From Aurelia coerulea (taxonomy: Eukaryota > Cnidaria > Scyphozoa > Semaeostomeae > Ulmaridae), in the NCBI GenBank assembly GCA_039566865.1, contig CM076959.1, forward strand, positions 17,654,501 to 17,718,500: DNA of 64,000 nt, given 5' to 3'. The notes below the pieces were generated by a model. The model did not search any database, was not told where the DNA came from, and worked only from the letters and a program-made list of their open reading frames with translations. The translations under genes and the position numbers were made by a program. Shown in pieces: positions 47,801 through 59,593 of the stretch (its first letter is position 1; each line of letters starts with the position of its first letter).

Positions 47801-50800
47801 TGCTACTTTGATGTGATATTTTGGATGTGTTGGCTTCACCTGCAATGTAAGAATGTATTCTCATGGAAAGCCGGTTTTCAGGATATCCTCCTCTCCGGAC
47901 ACTTATCAATTGCTCTGGGACTTTTTAGTGATTTATTTTCTGTTCAAATATAAAATTTTACGTTATATCTTACATTCTACTATACCTATTCCAATTACTA
48001 TGCAACACTACAGGTACGATACCATGGGACAATGATTATCCCATGGCCAATATATAAAGACACGAAACGTTAAGCTGTATACAGTCACACTACGAACAAT
48101 TAAAAATTAATGGATACTACACTAGATTCTGTCTCATATCAGATATCAGGTCAGGGTTGCGATGAATTTGATGATGTCATGAGCGCAACATGTTGTTGAT
48201 TAAGGTAAATAAAATGCCTGACATCTAATGTGAAACAGAATTTACAAAGAAAAGAAACATTTACCATAAGGGACTTGGTGGTTGCTTAGTACATAGCTGA
48301 AGTAGTCTGTGTTCCAGACCCCAGTTCGGAAAAGGAAAGTAGGGTCTGGAACACAGACTAAACTGAAGTCTCAATAGATCTTAATCAAACTCTAAAACTA
48401 ATCTGTAATTCGATTAAAAGTATGATATTGAAAGGCAGTGTGTCCATATAAATATCAGTAGCATGCAACAAGGGCAGATTTTGTAATACAATAGCAACAG
48501 TTGCGTTTGATCGACACCTCAATTCAAAGCGATTAACGGATGCAGACAAAGGAAATTCTTTCAACCAGTAATTCAAAACAAACAAAGCCGCAAAAGTTTC
48601 CCCGAAAATAGTAGGGCAAATCTCGCCTTGTGCAAGCGAAAGATGGTTTTTAAGAGAAGTTATGTGCTTATAGCGAAAGAAGAAGGGTAAATCTAAAGTT
48701 CTTTCGCTTAGATTATGTTTATTTGATTCAGGAGCCGAGCAGAAGGCATTGTAATTCTCGCGTCTTTAGGGCTTGAAATGAAACGATTACAAAACAGCTC
48801 CGAAATCAAACAAACAAAATCTAAGCGACAGAGCTTTAGATTTACCCTTCTTCTTTCGCTATAAGCACATAACTTCTCTTAAAAACCATCTTTCGCTTGC
48901 ACAAGGCGAGAGTTTGCCCTACTAGTTTCGGGGAAACTTTTGCGGCTTTGTTTGTTCTCAATTACTGGTTGAGAGAATTTCCTTTGTCTGCATCCACTAA
49001 TTGCTTTGAATTGAGGTGTCAATCAAACGCAACTGTTGCTATTGTATTACAAAATCTGCCCTTGTTGTAAATATCCCCCTTGAAGCATGCTACTTACATG
49101 AACGCATTGCCTTTTAACAATATTCTTGGCAATCGAAAGGCATAACAAGTGCAATCATTTGCTTTATTATATGGCGTTCGAAAATACGGCTCCTCGGACC
49201 AGCAACGCAGTAATTCGATTGGTTCTTGATCGGTCCGTAAAAGCCGTATTTTTCGTTCGAAGCCGTATTGGACAGGGCGCTGCCTTAAAAATCAACAACA
49301 AGGGAGGAGCTTCTTGCGTAGGCTTAGGCCCTTGAAGCATGCTACTTACATCGCAACGCATTGCCAGGATTTACCATAACAATATTCTTGGCAATCGAAA
49401 GGACCTTATAACAAGTGCAATCATTTGCTTTCGCTTTACCGCATATTCTTAAGTTTGGAGGAAATATTTCATCGGTTCCAGGTCTTCCAGAAGAACTTTA
49501 TTATCCACTTCGTTAATCTATAGATGTTAAGGAAACTTTTTGGCCATTGTCTTCACGGAAATACATGTCAAATTTGAAGACAAAAGCTTGGCAAGATCTT
49601 CCGCAATAAGTTTCAGAATTCGGTTGCCTACTCGACAACAAACCCTAGCAAAACTGGGTCAGTCGATTAGTGGACTTGCTCCAAGTCTACTCCTTTGACA
49701 CTCCTCTTATCCATCCCTACAACAAGGGCAGATTTTGTAATACAATAGCACGAGTTGCTTTTGTTGACACCTCAATTCAAAGCGATTAGGGATTGCAGAC
49801 AAAGGAAATTCTCTCAACCAGTAATTCAAAACAAACAAAGCCGCAAATGTTTCTTTGAAAGCCAGGTAGCTAGCTCGCTCGTTGTGCATTCCAGAAATTG
49901 GTTTCAAGGGCAAACATGAGTATAAATCGAAAGAAGAAGGATGCATCTACACATCTGCCGCGGGCATTTTATTCGTTTGGTTCAAAAGCCGATTGGGAGG
50001 CGATTCAATTTTCTTATTTTTTTGGGTGTTATCAAAACATTTACTGCTCAGCTTCTGGACCAAAGAAATAAAATGCCCGCAGCAGATGTGTAGATGCATC
50101 CTTCTTCTTTCGATCTATGCTCATGTTTGCCCTAAAAAATAATTTCTGGAATGCACAACGAGCGTGCTAGCTACCTTGATTTCCCAGAAACTTTGTTTGT
50201 TTTGAATTACTGGTTGAGAGAATTTCCTTTGTCTGTGATCGCTAATCGCTTTGAATTGAGGTGTCAACAAAAGCAACTCATGCTATTGTATTACAAAATC
50301 TGCCCTTGTTCATCCCTACTCCTCTGATTCTCTCCGGGATGGATCCATCCCGGAGAGAATCAGATGAGTGTCAGAGGAGTAGACTTGGAGCAAGTCCAGT
50401 CGATTATCGATAAGCGAATACTACACAGGACTTTCATAAAAAGGGTACCGAGCACGGAATATGACGCAAACTTTCATACCAGTTGCGTGACTTTGTAGAA
50501 TTCCCAATTATCATCTTCTTTGAACGCGCCATCGTTACTAACGTCGTGGACAATCAGCGATGTCAATTCACATTTAAGAGCACCACTCTCTTTCCCTCTC
50601 TCTATATTCATCCCTTGGCACTCATCAGCTGTTTTGCACAAATGCAGGCATTGCGTTCTCGATGCCACCAATTTTGATTTGAAGATGCCAGAAACCAAGC
50701 GATGTCTTTCACGATAAAGCTCTGCTTGGATAGCCTCCGATGAAATCATCGACGTACTGATAAGGCCAATTGAAATTACAAGCAAGGTGATGACGGTTCC

Positions 50801-50806
50801 GGGCAT
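44845..50806 (-). CDS. Secreted protein with PAN/Apple-like and ILEI/FAM3-like domains (4 exons)
   Basis: Exons in order: 50480-50806, 47677-47839, 46819-46897, 44845-45079 (TAA). They total 804 nt, or 267 aa, with all phases matching. The start at MPGTVITLLVISIGLISTS gives a clean signal peptide; an upstream in-frame methionine (50878) would bury it. Residues about 30-107 contain a PAN/Apple-like core (TQCLHLCKTADECQGMN, then LKCELTS). The rest fits the ILEI/FAM3/PANDER fold: LVINGKYFELSKGYNVLTFD, AVFHGQDQDLLSFLNEL, DIFVFLVVDTG, SVKDALISLGT, and a terminal block with YRQPYCFI. FAM3 proteins in vertebrates are cytokine-like, and related domains occur in glycan enzymes, so no function is assigned. 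Intron 3 begins with a 17-bp tandem repeat directly after the donor, and intron 1 holds two fold-back elements. Confidence 0.83.
45225..45600 (+). mobile_element. LINE/SINE tail copy, intron 3 of the PAN-ILEI gene
   Basis: Homologous to the complement of 27090-27480 (GACGAGACCTCCTCGCTGGA; CCTTTTGCTCCCTGGGGTTG), without the tRNA-type head. It ends in TATATATATATAAAAAAAAA. Confidence 0.7.
46058..46588. mobile_element. 531-bp TIR element, AGCATAGGTTCC family, 9-bp duplication (Mutator-like MITE)
   Basis: AGCATAGGTTCCAAAATC and GATTTGGAACCTATGCT are the termini. Perfect 9-bp repeats ATGGATTAC flank it (46049-46057, 46589-46597). The halves are diverged inverted copies. Relatives: 11860-12190, 21530-21735, 22572-23096 and 57325-57830. 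Confidence 0.88.
46727..46816. repeat. 17-bp minisatellite directly after a splice donor
   Basis: About five units of GAGCTGAACTCGAGGCT. The last unit runs into the donor of exon 3 of the PAN-ILEI gene (exon ends at 46819, GTAAGTTCAGCC on the minus strand). Confidence 0.9.
47930..48075 (-). mobile_element. Retroelement 3'-end fragment (intron 1 of the PAN-ILEI gene)
   Basis: CTACTATACCTATTCCAATTAC and ATTATCCCATGGCCAATATA parallel 6340-6460. It is followed by a short TIR element of the 5076-5182 type (48123-48243). Confidence 0.5.
48302..48362. repeat. Short perfect inverted repeat (hairpin)
   Basis: AGTCTGTGTTCCAGACCC and GGGTCTGGAACACAGACT surround a loop of about 25 bp. The arms are 18 bp and identical. 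Confidence 0.8.
48463..49067. repeat. FB fold-back repeat, subtype A, both arms
   Basis: Arms 48463-48765 and 48775-49067 are inverted copies with ACAAGGGCAGATTTTGTAAT and ATTACAAAATCTGCCCTTGT as exact ends. No coding capacity. Confidence 0.88.
49671..50398. mobile_element. Fold-back element with own TIRs, 8-bp duplication, FB subtype B inside
   Basis: TGGACTTGCTCCAAGTCTAC pairs with GTAGACTTGGAGCAAGTCCA; the flanks GTCGATTA (49662-49669 and 50399-50406) are direct repeats, with one extra base on the left. Inside, 49722-50310 is an FB pair (ACAAGGGCAGATTTTGTAAT at the left). A second small palindrome (ATTCTCTCCGGGATGGATCC) lies near the right end. It lies in intron 1, just downstream of exon 1 of the PAN-ILEI gene. 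Confidence 0.82.
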
Positions 50807-50904
50807 TTTGAATTGTTTTCCTCCGTGCGAGCTGCTTATTTCTGGCAATGAGCAACGGGCTTTCTTTTCTCTCCTCAAACAAAAACCGACAGTCCCTACT
50901 TGTG

Positions 50905-51190
50905 AGAAATTCCTTCGCTAGCTCTTTCAAATCTTAGAAGCCAGGGAACCAGAGAACGAGCGCAAACTGCAGGAACTGTTTGGTAGGCAAGCTACCCAAT
51001 ATAAGTCTCTCCACTTGTTAGAAATGCTTTCGTTAGCCTTTCAAAGTCTAGAAACCGGGAAACCAGTGAACGAGTGCACTCTGCAGGCTCGTAGCGGAAG
51101 CTATTCAGCAGACGCACTAACACTTAGTATGCCTCCACTTGCAAGGAATGCTTTTGCAAGCTCTTTCAGCAGTCAAAGAACTTTAAAACG
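50905..51190. repeat. About 116-bp imperfect tandem repeat upstream of the PAN-ILEI gene
   Basis: GAAATTCCTTCGCTAGCTC (50905), GAAATGCTTTCGTTAGCC (51021) and GGAATGCTTTTGCAAGCTC (51145) mark three diverged units, each followed by CTTTCAAA-type sequence and, in the first two, GAGAACGAGCGCA / GTGAACGAGTGCA. It covers the 5' flank and probable promoter. Confidence 0.75.
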
Positions 51191-51239
51191 ACACCAGCAT
51201 GGGCAACTTTGCTCTGTGCAGATAATCCGATGATTTCAT

Positions 51240-54200
51240 GCTTTTTAACAATTTCTCCTTTGGTTTATTTTGGAAATTAACACAAAACAAAGTACTGTAA
51301 TTGTTTAAATGACAACCAGTAATCTTTTAAGAACGAACTGAAACACTGCCTTGAAAAAGGATCTGTTTATGCAGAAATATTTGTTCCTAATAGATATATC
51401 TACACAGAAGGATGATCAAAGTTTTTAGCAGTCCTTTATTTTCGGAATAACTTACAATAAACAGCTGTAACTGTTTAGACTTGCACGCATTAATTTTTTA
51501 AGATGACCTCGCACACTGTCTTGAAAAAACATCTGTGTAACGGGCGCGCCAAAAAAATAGTCACTCTTGACGGATCACAATAAATCGCACGCTTGACCGA
51601 TTTCGGCAATCTTGACTTGATCTTTAGCAAAAATCTAGAATTAAATCATAGGATTTTTTACAAATTGTTTAGTCTTCTATTTCTTGAGCAAAGAGCGAGC
51701 TTCTTAAAATTGTTGGTTTTGAAAAGATCATAGAATGTCTATCAAATTTTCTAAAGACTCCACATGAATGAGCAAAGAGAAACATTTTTCGTTGTGGTTC
51801 AAGGATTTAAAATCAATTAGTTGTAATTTGCTACACGAGCGTTAGTTTACAGTAAAATTGATAAAACAGTTGCATTTTCCTGATGAATGCAAAAAAAAAT
51901 TCAAAAATCAAAGATTCATCCAAAAATGGATGGCTGGGTATCATTAAGAGACCTCATAATAACGTTCACAACCAATATAGAAAAATTTGAGCTTTTTTCG
52001 AGGTCATGGAAACTATTATACATTTTCTGAAAAATGTTGGCTAATGCTCTGTCATATTTTTTGAAGAACCTCTAATACAAGATTCACACGAAGAACACAT
52101 TTTCCTCGATCTTGAAGAAAGTTCTAATTTTCCTTTGCTGGTTGTAACTTGAATCCAGCTTTTCGGGAGGGTAAGTATAGCTTGAAGTGATGACGCAGCA
52201 TCTCAAAGAATCGTCAAGCTTTTCAACAAAATGACGAAACGAAACAGTGTCAACAACTATTGGTTTCGTGAAGCCATGTGCGATTTAGCTTCTGAATTCT
52301 TCTGAGTAAGTCCGCAAATTATTTCCACAAATAAGATAGATCTATTAACACAGTAAATGATCATAAGTTGCGAATTTGCCAAATTACTTAGGTTTACGAT
52401 GTTTCGTTAATTAGGCTAAGGTTTTTGACAAACAAAAAATTACAATGTTCAGCAATACTGTGACTTTTTTAATTTGTAATAAGTGACGCTTTTACTCCTT
52501 TGTTCAAAAATATGGAAAAATGCTGTCATGTTCACACGATGCTTAGCGCATTGTAAAAACAACATTGGATTTTATCTCGAGCGGGTTGTGACTCTGCAAC
52601 GACAAGGGGCGTGTCGAAGAGTAAAGAGATGTGGAAGGAAGGGGGCGGTAGGTAGAATCATTCCCTGAGTCCCTTGTTTTCATATCTTGAATGATGCCGC
52701 TTCGGTGAACTAAGCAAATGTCTACAGCAAGCAGCAAGGATACAAAAGGGGCCCAATTAATCAGTCTAGGCCGTTGGAGGATATCAAAGGACCTGGTATT
52801 TCAATAGGGATCACACAATATAGATCAGCCCGCCTTGTCCTATACAGCGCAAACATTTTATGAGCGCCCCTGGCGGCATCTGAATATCCCTTTCCAAAGG
52901 GATTTATTTCATAAGTTTGGTAGGTAAGGTACTTAATAATAAATTGTAAAGAGATTCGGATGCAAAAAACGAGAAGATTTAGCACACTGAGGCCTTTCTG
53001 ACTTGTGTCGTCATCAGAGTGTGACTTTAAACAGAATTTCATAAGTAGGCACTAAGGGTTCCAATTGAAATAGAAACGGCTTCTGCGTTTTGTTAGATAG
53101 TCGGAGTTTGTTTGTTTATCGTTGCTTCCTGGCTGCAGAAGAGATGTGCTTGATCACACCTCTTGTGGTATAGTCGTGTAAATCGTCTTGTGAATCGTCT
53201 CGTATTATGTTGTAATCGTTTCGTATTATGTTGTAATCGTATTGTTAATGCAATTTGTGTTGTATCAATTAAAAGTTTCTTGTAAATTTGGAAAAAATTG
53301 CATTAGCTTTACTTCGTTGTTGCTAGCTTATCTTGTAGTTTTGTAACTTTTTCACTGATACATATAAAAAAAAGACCTGGTGTTGTTCTGTTTAATTCAT
53401 AGAATACTCCCTATTTAGAAAAAATAGCACGATAACATGCAGTTTGGTCACATTCCCGTGCCTTAATTACAGTTTGGAAAATGTTGCTTGTATCCACCAA
53501 ATAACTGTTTATTTTTAGGGAATACCTCACAACAAGCTGCAGGGACACTACGGTTGTATAAATTCATTTTCGAGAAAATGTTCACAGGTTTGAGCTGCCA
53601 TAAAGACAAACAGTTTCCTCGTTTGAACGATTCCTCATTCTTGTTTATCCCTAGTACTTAAAAGGAAGATTTTGCCCCGGAAAACTTTTACTACATAAAC
53701 GGTCAAAATACAGAGACGGTTGAAATCGAATGGAAAGCTTCCTTAACTCAGAAATAACGCTCACTCAGGGAGAATAAGTAACCTTTATCTCCCTGCTTTC
53801 ACCAATGATCACAAACCACACGAATGGTCTTTGCCTAGATTGACTACAGAAGCCTCAGTTTCTGCATTGAATTGAATGGTTTTGGTTGAAATTGAAACTT
53901 ATGACAATACAGCTTCAACATGGGGACTACTTGCATCATCTCCACACTGATCCTTTCTGGACCAATCAGATCACTACTTCCTTAATAAGGCTAGACCACG
54001 TTCCTTGAACGTGAGCTGACGTTCGATTCTAAGTCGTGGGTGTAAAACTACCGGGTGTCCCAAAAAAATGTATATGGCTTTGGTTGATTCTAACGCTGTG
54101 AATTTAGCTTTAATCAATGGCTAATCACTCTCAAAATGTTATTCGATAGTTAACTTGAACATAGATACCTCGTTTGTTGGTATTGGTGCTTTGAGATCAG

Positions 54201-54347
54201 AAATATCAATCTTGTAGATATCAAATGTACCTTAGGATCGACCCTTTCCGCAAAGGTAATATAAATACAGGTCTAAAAGAAATTATTCTAGAATAAGAGA
54301 TAGTGTAAGTAATGTACTTGAAGGTCTTGTTGCCTGTTTGTCTATCC
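51240..54347. other. Spacer between PAN-ILEI and GOLT1 genes
   Basis: No gene recognised. 51539-51640 is a fragment of the TA-type element family of 10.3 kb (GGCGCGCCAAAAAAATAG). 53160-53375 is a retroelement-like 3' end with a repeated TCGTATTATGTTGTAATCGT and an A-rich end. The remainder shows nothing I can identify. Confidence 0.4.
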
Positions 54348-57300
54348 TCAAACAACGCTGTTTGGATCTTGTCCCATTTTATTTGCAACCTACGAAGAAA
54401 TTATTCCACTTAAATCATTCTGTTTCCAATAACAAGTATATGGTATGTATGTAACTATTTGCCACAAAATAAAAGTAAAATTTACAATGTTTTAAAACTA
54501 AAAGTAAATACATACCAATCTAATTAAAAATTAAATAAACACCGGTAAAAACACCCCTAATTGTGGTGGCAGGGATAGCATTAAACAGGCCAAATCAACC
54601 CTACTTCCATAATGGTCCCCTCAGAGGTGGTTGCTTACATGAAAAATGTCGGATTGTCGGAAAGAAAGAAAAATAAAAGATGATATGAATGAAATATAAA
54701 AACTTTAAAGTGCTTCTTGATGAAATAAAGTTTAGTAGGGCCGAATCATGAATGTAAGAGAGGATATGAGGTACCAACAGTACACATATACGCCATCTTC
54801 CTCTCTTTGTATATTTTCGAAAAGAAATTCTTTATGTTTAAATGTGCTGATGTTTTTGGTGGATTTTAAGTCAGATGCTAGGCAATGCTAGACTAGCCGC
54901 CTCTGTCTGTTCCTTCAAGTCATGCATAAAAAATGGAATGGAGAGAAACGCCGTTGCAAAATATGTAAATAGGGTATTCAACGTTACTTTTCATGAACTG
55001 TTTGCTTTACTATTATTCTTTTGAAAATTTCTACACTCTTTGCATTTCTTACTTCGGCAGCAATGTTATTTCAGATCTGACTACATCTGTCAGAGACTGT
55101 TTCAGTTCCACAAATAACTTTGAGAGTATGAAGTGCTTACTGATGACTTTTTTAAGTACTTACCCAACTAATTCCAGGTAGATTTAAGATGTGACCAAGA
55201 ATTGGAACTCTTCTCAAGAAATTGATGACGACTGGAAAAAAGCCCCTGAAATGAAAAGCAAAAGATGATGCTTTCCATATTTCAAAATGAAGCAGCCTGA
55301 AAATTGACAAGTTCTAATTTATTTCTTGCTTGACTTTTATCTAATTTTTAGCTCGGTTAATTTTACTCCTTTTAGCTTGTATATTTCCATACCCACAGAA
55401 TCCTAATCAATAAATACAGGTTGGCCCAATGTAAGATAAATCTTAATGAAAAGTTCTTGTATCAGGTGACCCAGAAAAAAGTGGCCAAACGCAATCTGTT
55501 TTAGAAAAGAGGGCAAATGGCTGATTGAATTGCTCCAAACGTTGTTCTGTCGCTAAAAGACCAGCCTACAGTATGAGTATTATTCGTAATTTTTTCAGCA
55601 CGGTAAATTTCCCACAACTTATGGATTTTGAAGAAAAGGGCATGCTTGAAATCTTCAAAAGTCTAAAAAATGAAACACGCTCCTCATTGTTTTGAAGATC
55701 TGAAATGGCTATAAATCGATCCCCTGTTTTTGACGACTTTTTGAAGATTTCAAGCATGCCCTTTTCATCAAAATCCTTAATTCGGGATATTTACTGTTTC
55801 GAAAAACATTGCAAACAATACTCATAATGTACGCTTATCTTTTAGCGACAGAACAACGTTTGAAGCAATTCAATCAGCCACTTATTTTTTCTTCTATAAC
55901 AGATTGCATTGGGTCACTTTTTTCTGGGTCACCCAGTATTCTATGCGACGACCAAAGTAAAGAGTAGCTTATCTTACTTGAGCGACTAAATTGCAAGAGA
56001 GAAACTAAATACGTAAAAAGTATACCTGTTATACTGATATAGAGTATTCCTACATATAAAAATTTATGTACCGTCTAAAATAGTATTCCTGTCTAAAACA
56101 TCACCAAAACTTGATCATGAAACCAATCATAAAATTCTTTTTTCTTTCTTTGCCAATGATCCAAATATGTTTAAACATGGTGAACTGTTTCTCTTTAATA
56201 ATGATAATTAATTCATTTTAAGTTGGTTGAAATTCAAGTTCTCCATTACAAAAACATGTTCTGCGATATACTCTTTAAGCAACATCATAGTCTTGCATAC
56301 ACGCCATAATTTTGAAATTTTTCATCATCCTTAAAGGGGCTCCGTCGCCAAACAATAAACAAATCCGTAAACTAGCATATGTCACCAATTATCCATTGTT
56401 CATCCATTGTTTTCTGCAGTTTGTTTGGTGGCTTCACCAAGCCACCAAAAAGTGACCGTTAAAATCCACTTATATCCCAGCAATCATAGAAGATATGAAT
56501 GTTTGGTTTGTTCCTTAGTGAAGTACAATGATTTATGTCCAAACAGCAACTTTCATTTTTAAAAAACATGAATAGCCTGTGTGATATCACCTTTCAAAAT
56601 ACTGCAAAAATCATCATTTTGTTTACATTTGGAGGACGGAGCCCCTTTAAAGTCTATAGCAGCAAAGAAAGACAAGACAATTTGTGCGAAAATGTTGAGT
56701 CCATAATGATACTTTTTTTATTATTTTCTTGAAATTTTCTTGTCTTTTGCAATATCAACGGAAGGCAAAGCTGAACATTATATCTTATCATCAAAGAGAA
56801 AAAGGAAACATGAACATTTTCAAGACTCTTCTACATACCTAAACAAGAGAATGAATCCATAAATCTCGACAAGCATCCCCACTACTGGCCATCCAAGTAA
56901 AACAACTACAACTCCACCAAGAAAGAAAGCACTTCCTTTGAGTTTATGTTTTTGAAAGAAGAACCTGAATGTTCTCTCAAGACCTATGACCAATGCTAAC
57001 CCAGATATGAACAAAATCTGAAATTGAATAGAAAAAGCTGTCAATTTGAACTCATAGTCATTGAGAACTGATACAGCAGACTTAAAATGTTATAAAGTAC
57101 AGGACTTGTGAGCATCAAATGAAAAGGATTCTGTATTCAAAAGAATTTCCAGAATTTTCTTGTGACTCTGATAAGAATTTTGGAGAAATATGAAAGATTA
57201 TAAAGCATTACAAGCAAAAATTCTAAAAAGTAAAAAAAGTTCTCAAAAATTCTAGGCAGGAAAACAACTGTTAATATGCACAAGGCCTGTACTATATATA

Positions 57301-58294
57301 ATAAATCCTATACCTTGTGAACATACAGTACGGCTTAAATCTTTAAAAAGGTCAATGTAAAATGCTGTACTGCTTTCTTATAATTAAATGGCTTGGAAGG
57401 AGCTAAGGCTTTTTGCTGTAAATCTGCCATGGAAATTTATTGATATCTTGATTAGCTTCAAAATGGTGGCATTCATTAAATTTGAGGCTATGGCGTCATA
57501 CAATTTTTAAATCCTAGACCAGAAAAGCTACAGATTTCTGCTTGCCACTATGTTGTAGACCTTGATAAACTATGGTTTTCTTGAAGGTTATATCAATTTA
57601 CTCTATTAGTTTAAGATTTATGATGACTTGAATTTTTCTAAAATTGTTCATGATTTTTCTCAAAATCAATTAAATTGCTGCCATTGTGAAAAAATCAAGA
57701 TATCAAAAAATGTCCATGCTTATTTACAGCAAGGTACCGTAAGGACCTTTCAAGCCATTCAATTCAAAGAAAAATTTCATCGAATTTTACACCCACCCTT
57801 TTCAAGATTTGAGCCCTATGCTTATATCTTGTCACCAAATACTGTTGCTATATCACATTCCTTCCAAACCTGAACCAACGCTCATGCAGCAGATCATAAC
57901 TAAATGAACTTCTAAATCTTGTTTTCAGCGTTTTAGAGGCTGAACATTTTAAGAAACTTGCTGATACCTCAAGAAGCAGAAGACAAACAAGTTTGCAAAA
58001 AATCTTACAATTAAATTCAGGATATTAGCTAAAGATTAAGTCATAACTGTTAAAACCAGTCCAGTCTACAATTTATTGTGGCCTCTTAAATGTGGACACT
58101 TTTTTCAGCACATGCAGTATTTCACAATGTTTGGTCTCTTGATTAAGTCAATGTAAGCTAATATCTGATTTACAGGCCAACCAAAACAGAATTAAACCTT
58201 ACATTTCCAATTGCAAGAAGGCCCCTGTCGAAGAATAACATCATCCCAAGGAAGAGGAACACCAGTCCAAAACCAGTCACACCAATACCAATTT
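54348..58294 (-). CDS. GOLT1B: GOLT1-type vesicle transport protein (Got1 family), first coding exon not located
   Basis: A small four-helix membrane protein of the Golgi/ER, family of yeast Got1p, implicated in vesicle budding and fusion at the Golgi. Exons found in order: 58203-58294, 56839-57017, 55164-55245, 54348-54389 (TGA). Seen: IGIGVTGFGLVFLFLGMMLF, FFDRGLLAIGN, SGLALVIGLERTFRFFFQKH, FFLGGVVVVLLGWPVVGM, EIYGFILLFRGFFPVVINFL, RRVPILGHILNLPGIS, then a 14-codon last exon (GTTGCA...; VANKMGQDPNSVV) matching the family's short tail. Hydrophobic stretches account for the expected membrane segments. About eight N-terminal residues must come from an exon ending in phase 1, upstream of 58294. 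I searched 58.3-60.6 kb by eye without finding a convincing one; it may lie beyond gamma-SNAP, which would make that gene nested. Confidence 0.93.
55462..55936. mobile_element. 475-bp TA-flanked TIR element (GOLT1 intron 3)
   Basis: CAGGTGACCCAGAAAAAAGT pairs with ACTTTTTTCTGGGTCACCCAG, with TA at both sides. Long fold-back body (CAAGCATGCCCTTTTC / GAAAAGGGCATGCTTG). No transposase. Confidence 0.88.
57325..57830. mobile_element. Diverged AGCATAGGTTCC-family element (GOLT1 intron 2)
   Basis: GGCTTAAATCTTTAAAAAGG at the left and CCTTTTCAAGATTTGAGCCC at the right are inverted ends. The interior matches 21530-21735 (GATATCTTGATTAGCTTCAA). Target duplication not clear. Confidence 0.65.
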
Positions 58295-59039
58295 CTAGAG
58301 AGGAACAAAGATGGTTACAGACAAGGGAACCTTCTGGAGATATCAGGAATCTTAATCTTCAATATCAAACATTAAATGTGTGATCAAGAATAACAAGAAT
58401 TCTAAAGAATTCTTGAGAAGGTGGAAGAATTTTTTGCATTTTTGATAAGAATTATAAAATCATATAAAAGACTGTAAGTTTTTTAAACAAGAATCCATAA
58501 GAATCTAAAAATTCTTAGGCAAAAAAACCATCTAAATGTGTGCAATAGAAGGCTTGTACCATATACGCACCAGACTGATAAAGTTGCAAAGTGCGGACGG
58601 AAAATGCATGCGTACCCATTATTTTCAAAACGATGATGCCATTTTTATCCTTTTTTAATACTTTAAATTACGCATGGAGGATCTTCCATGTGGACAACAT
58701 AAAAAGCAGTCTGGTGCACACACAATGTTTTTCCAGATTGGATAATTTTGCATTGGCATAAAAATATTTGGTATCAGTTTGCAGCTCAGGTACCACTGAA
58801 ATTTAAAGTGTGTGGTGGAATCGACATCAATTGGTCAGATTTCCAATCTGGTATGAGAACAGGCCAGTCTGCAGAGTAATGCACTTTATGATGAAATCTC
58901 CCGTGTGTTTTGTCTATTACAACAGTCCATAGAAATCTCTGGTGGAAGTGCAATGCTCTGACCACCAAAGCATGAGCACATGCAGGTGCATTTTTTCCGC
59001 CAAGCATTGGGATTGCAGAAGTAGAGAAGACCTAATCAA

Positions 59040-59305
59040 GTCTTTGACCCCTTGTCGGGATGTTCAAGTGGTGGAGCTCTACCTCAGATCAAGACCTGTC
59101 TGCCTGATTGTTCTGGCTGCAAAGGCAGAGGTTAAAGGGTCTGCTTCATCCAGCATGCCTTGCACATGCCATATGTGGGTTGTCCTTTCTTGTCGCCAGT
59201 TTTATGGGCCATGAAAATGGTGACAACCAAGAGACGGCACGTGCAAGGCATGCTGGATGAAACAGACCCTTTAACACCACTAGGTGCCATAACGCAAGTG
59301 CAGCA
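59040..59305. mobile_element. tRNA-derived SINE fragment interrupted by a TTAA-type MITE
   Basis: 59015-59131 matches the SINE at 27.6 kb in the same orientation (GTTCTGGCTGCAAAGGCAGA). 59132-59274 is an inverted-repeat insert flanked by TTAA on both sides, with ends AGGGTCTGCTTCATCCAGCA / TGCTGGATGAAACAGACCCT. SINE sequence resumes after it with CACCACTAGGTGCCATAACG. The TTAA target suggests a piggyBac-type element. Confidence 0.85.
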
Positions 59306-59356
59306 AACAAAAGTCTCTCTTACAACATGTAAGACTGCCAGCTTAGATTGTGACCA

Positions 59357-59593
59357 AGGGGCAAATCACTTCTCAAAATAGCGTACGTGATTTTTGTGAT
59401 TTTAAAATCACACAATTTTTTTCTGTGATTTTAGTGATTTTTTTGTGATTTTTTGTGATTTTTTCTTGTGATTTTTCTATGATTTTGTGATTTTTGTATG
59501 GTGATTTTGTGATTTTTGTGATTTTTTTATGTGATTTTTTTATGTGATTTTAAGGAAGGTGTGGTGTAAGGAAAAAAATCAGTGATTTGCCCC
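59357..59593. mobile_element. GGGGCAAATCACT-terminated element made of TGATTTTT repeats
   Basis: GGGGCAAATCACT and AGTGATTTGCCCC are inverted ends. The body is about 15 copies of a TTTTGTGATTTT-like 8-12 bp repeat. It is the same design as 24072-24466 but with a different consensus (TGATTTTT versus AGATTTT). Confidence 0.8.
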
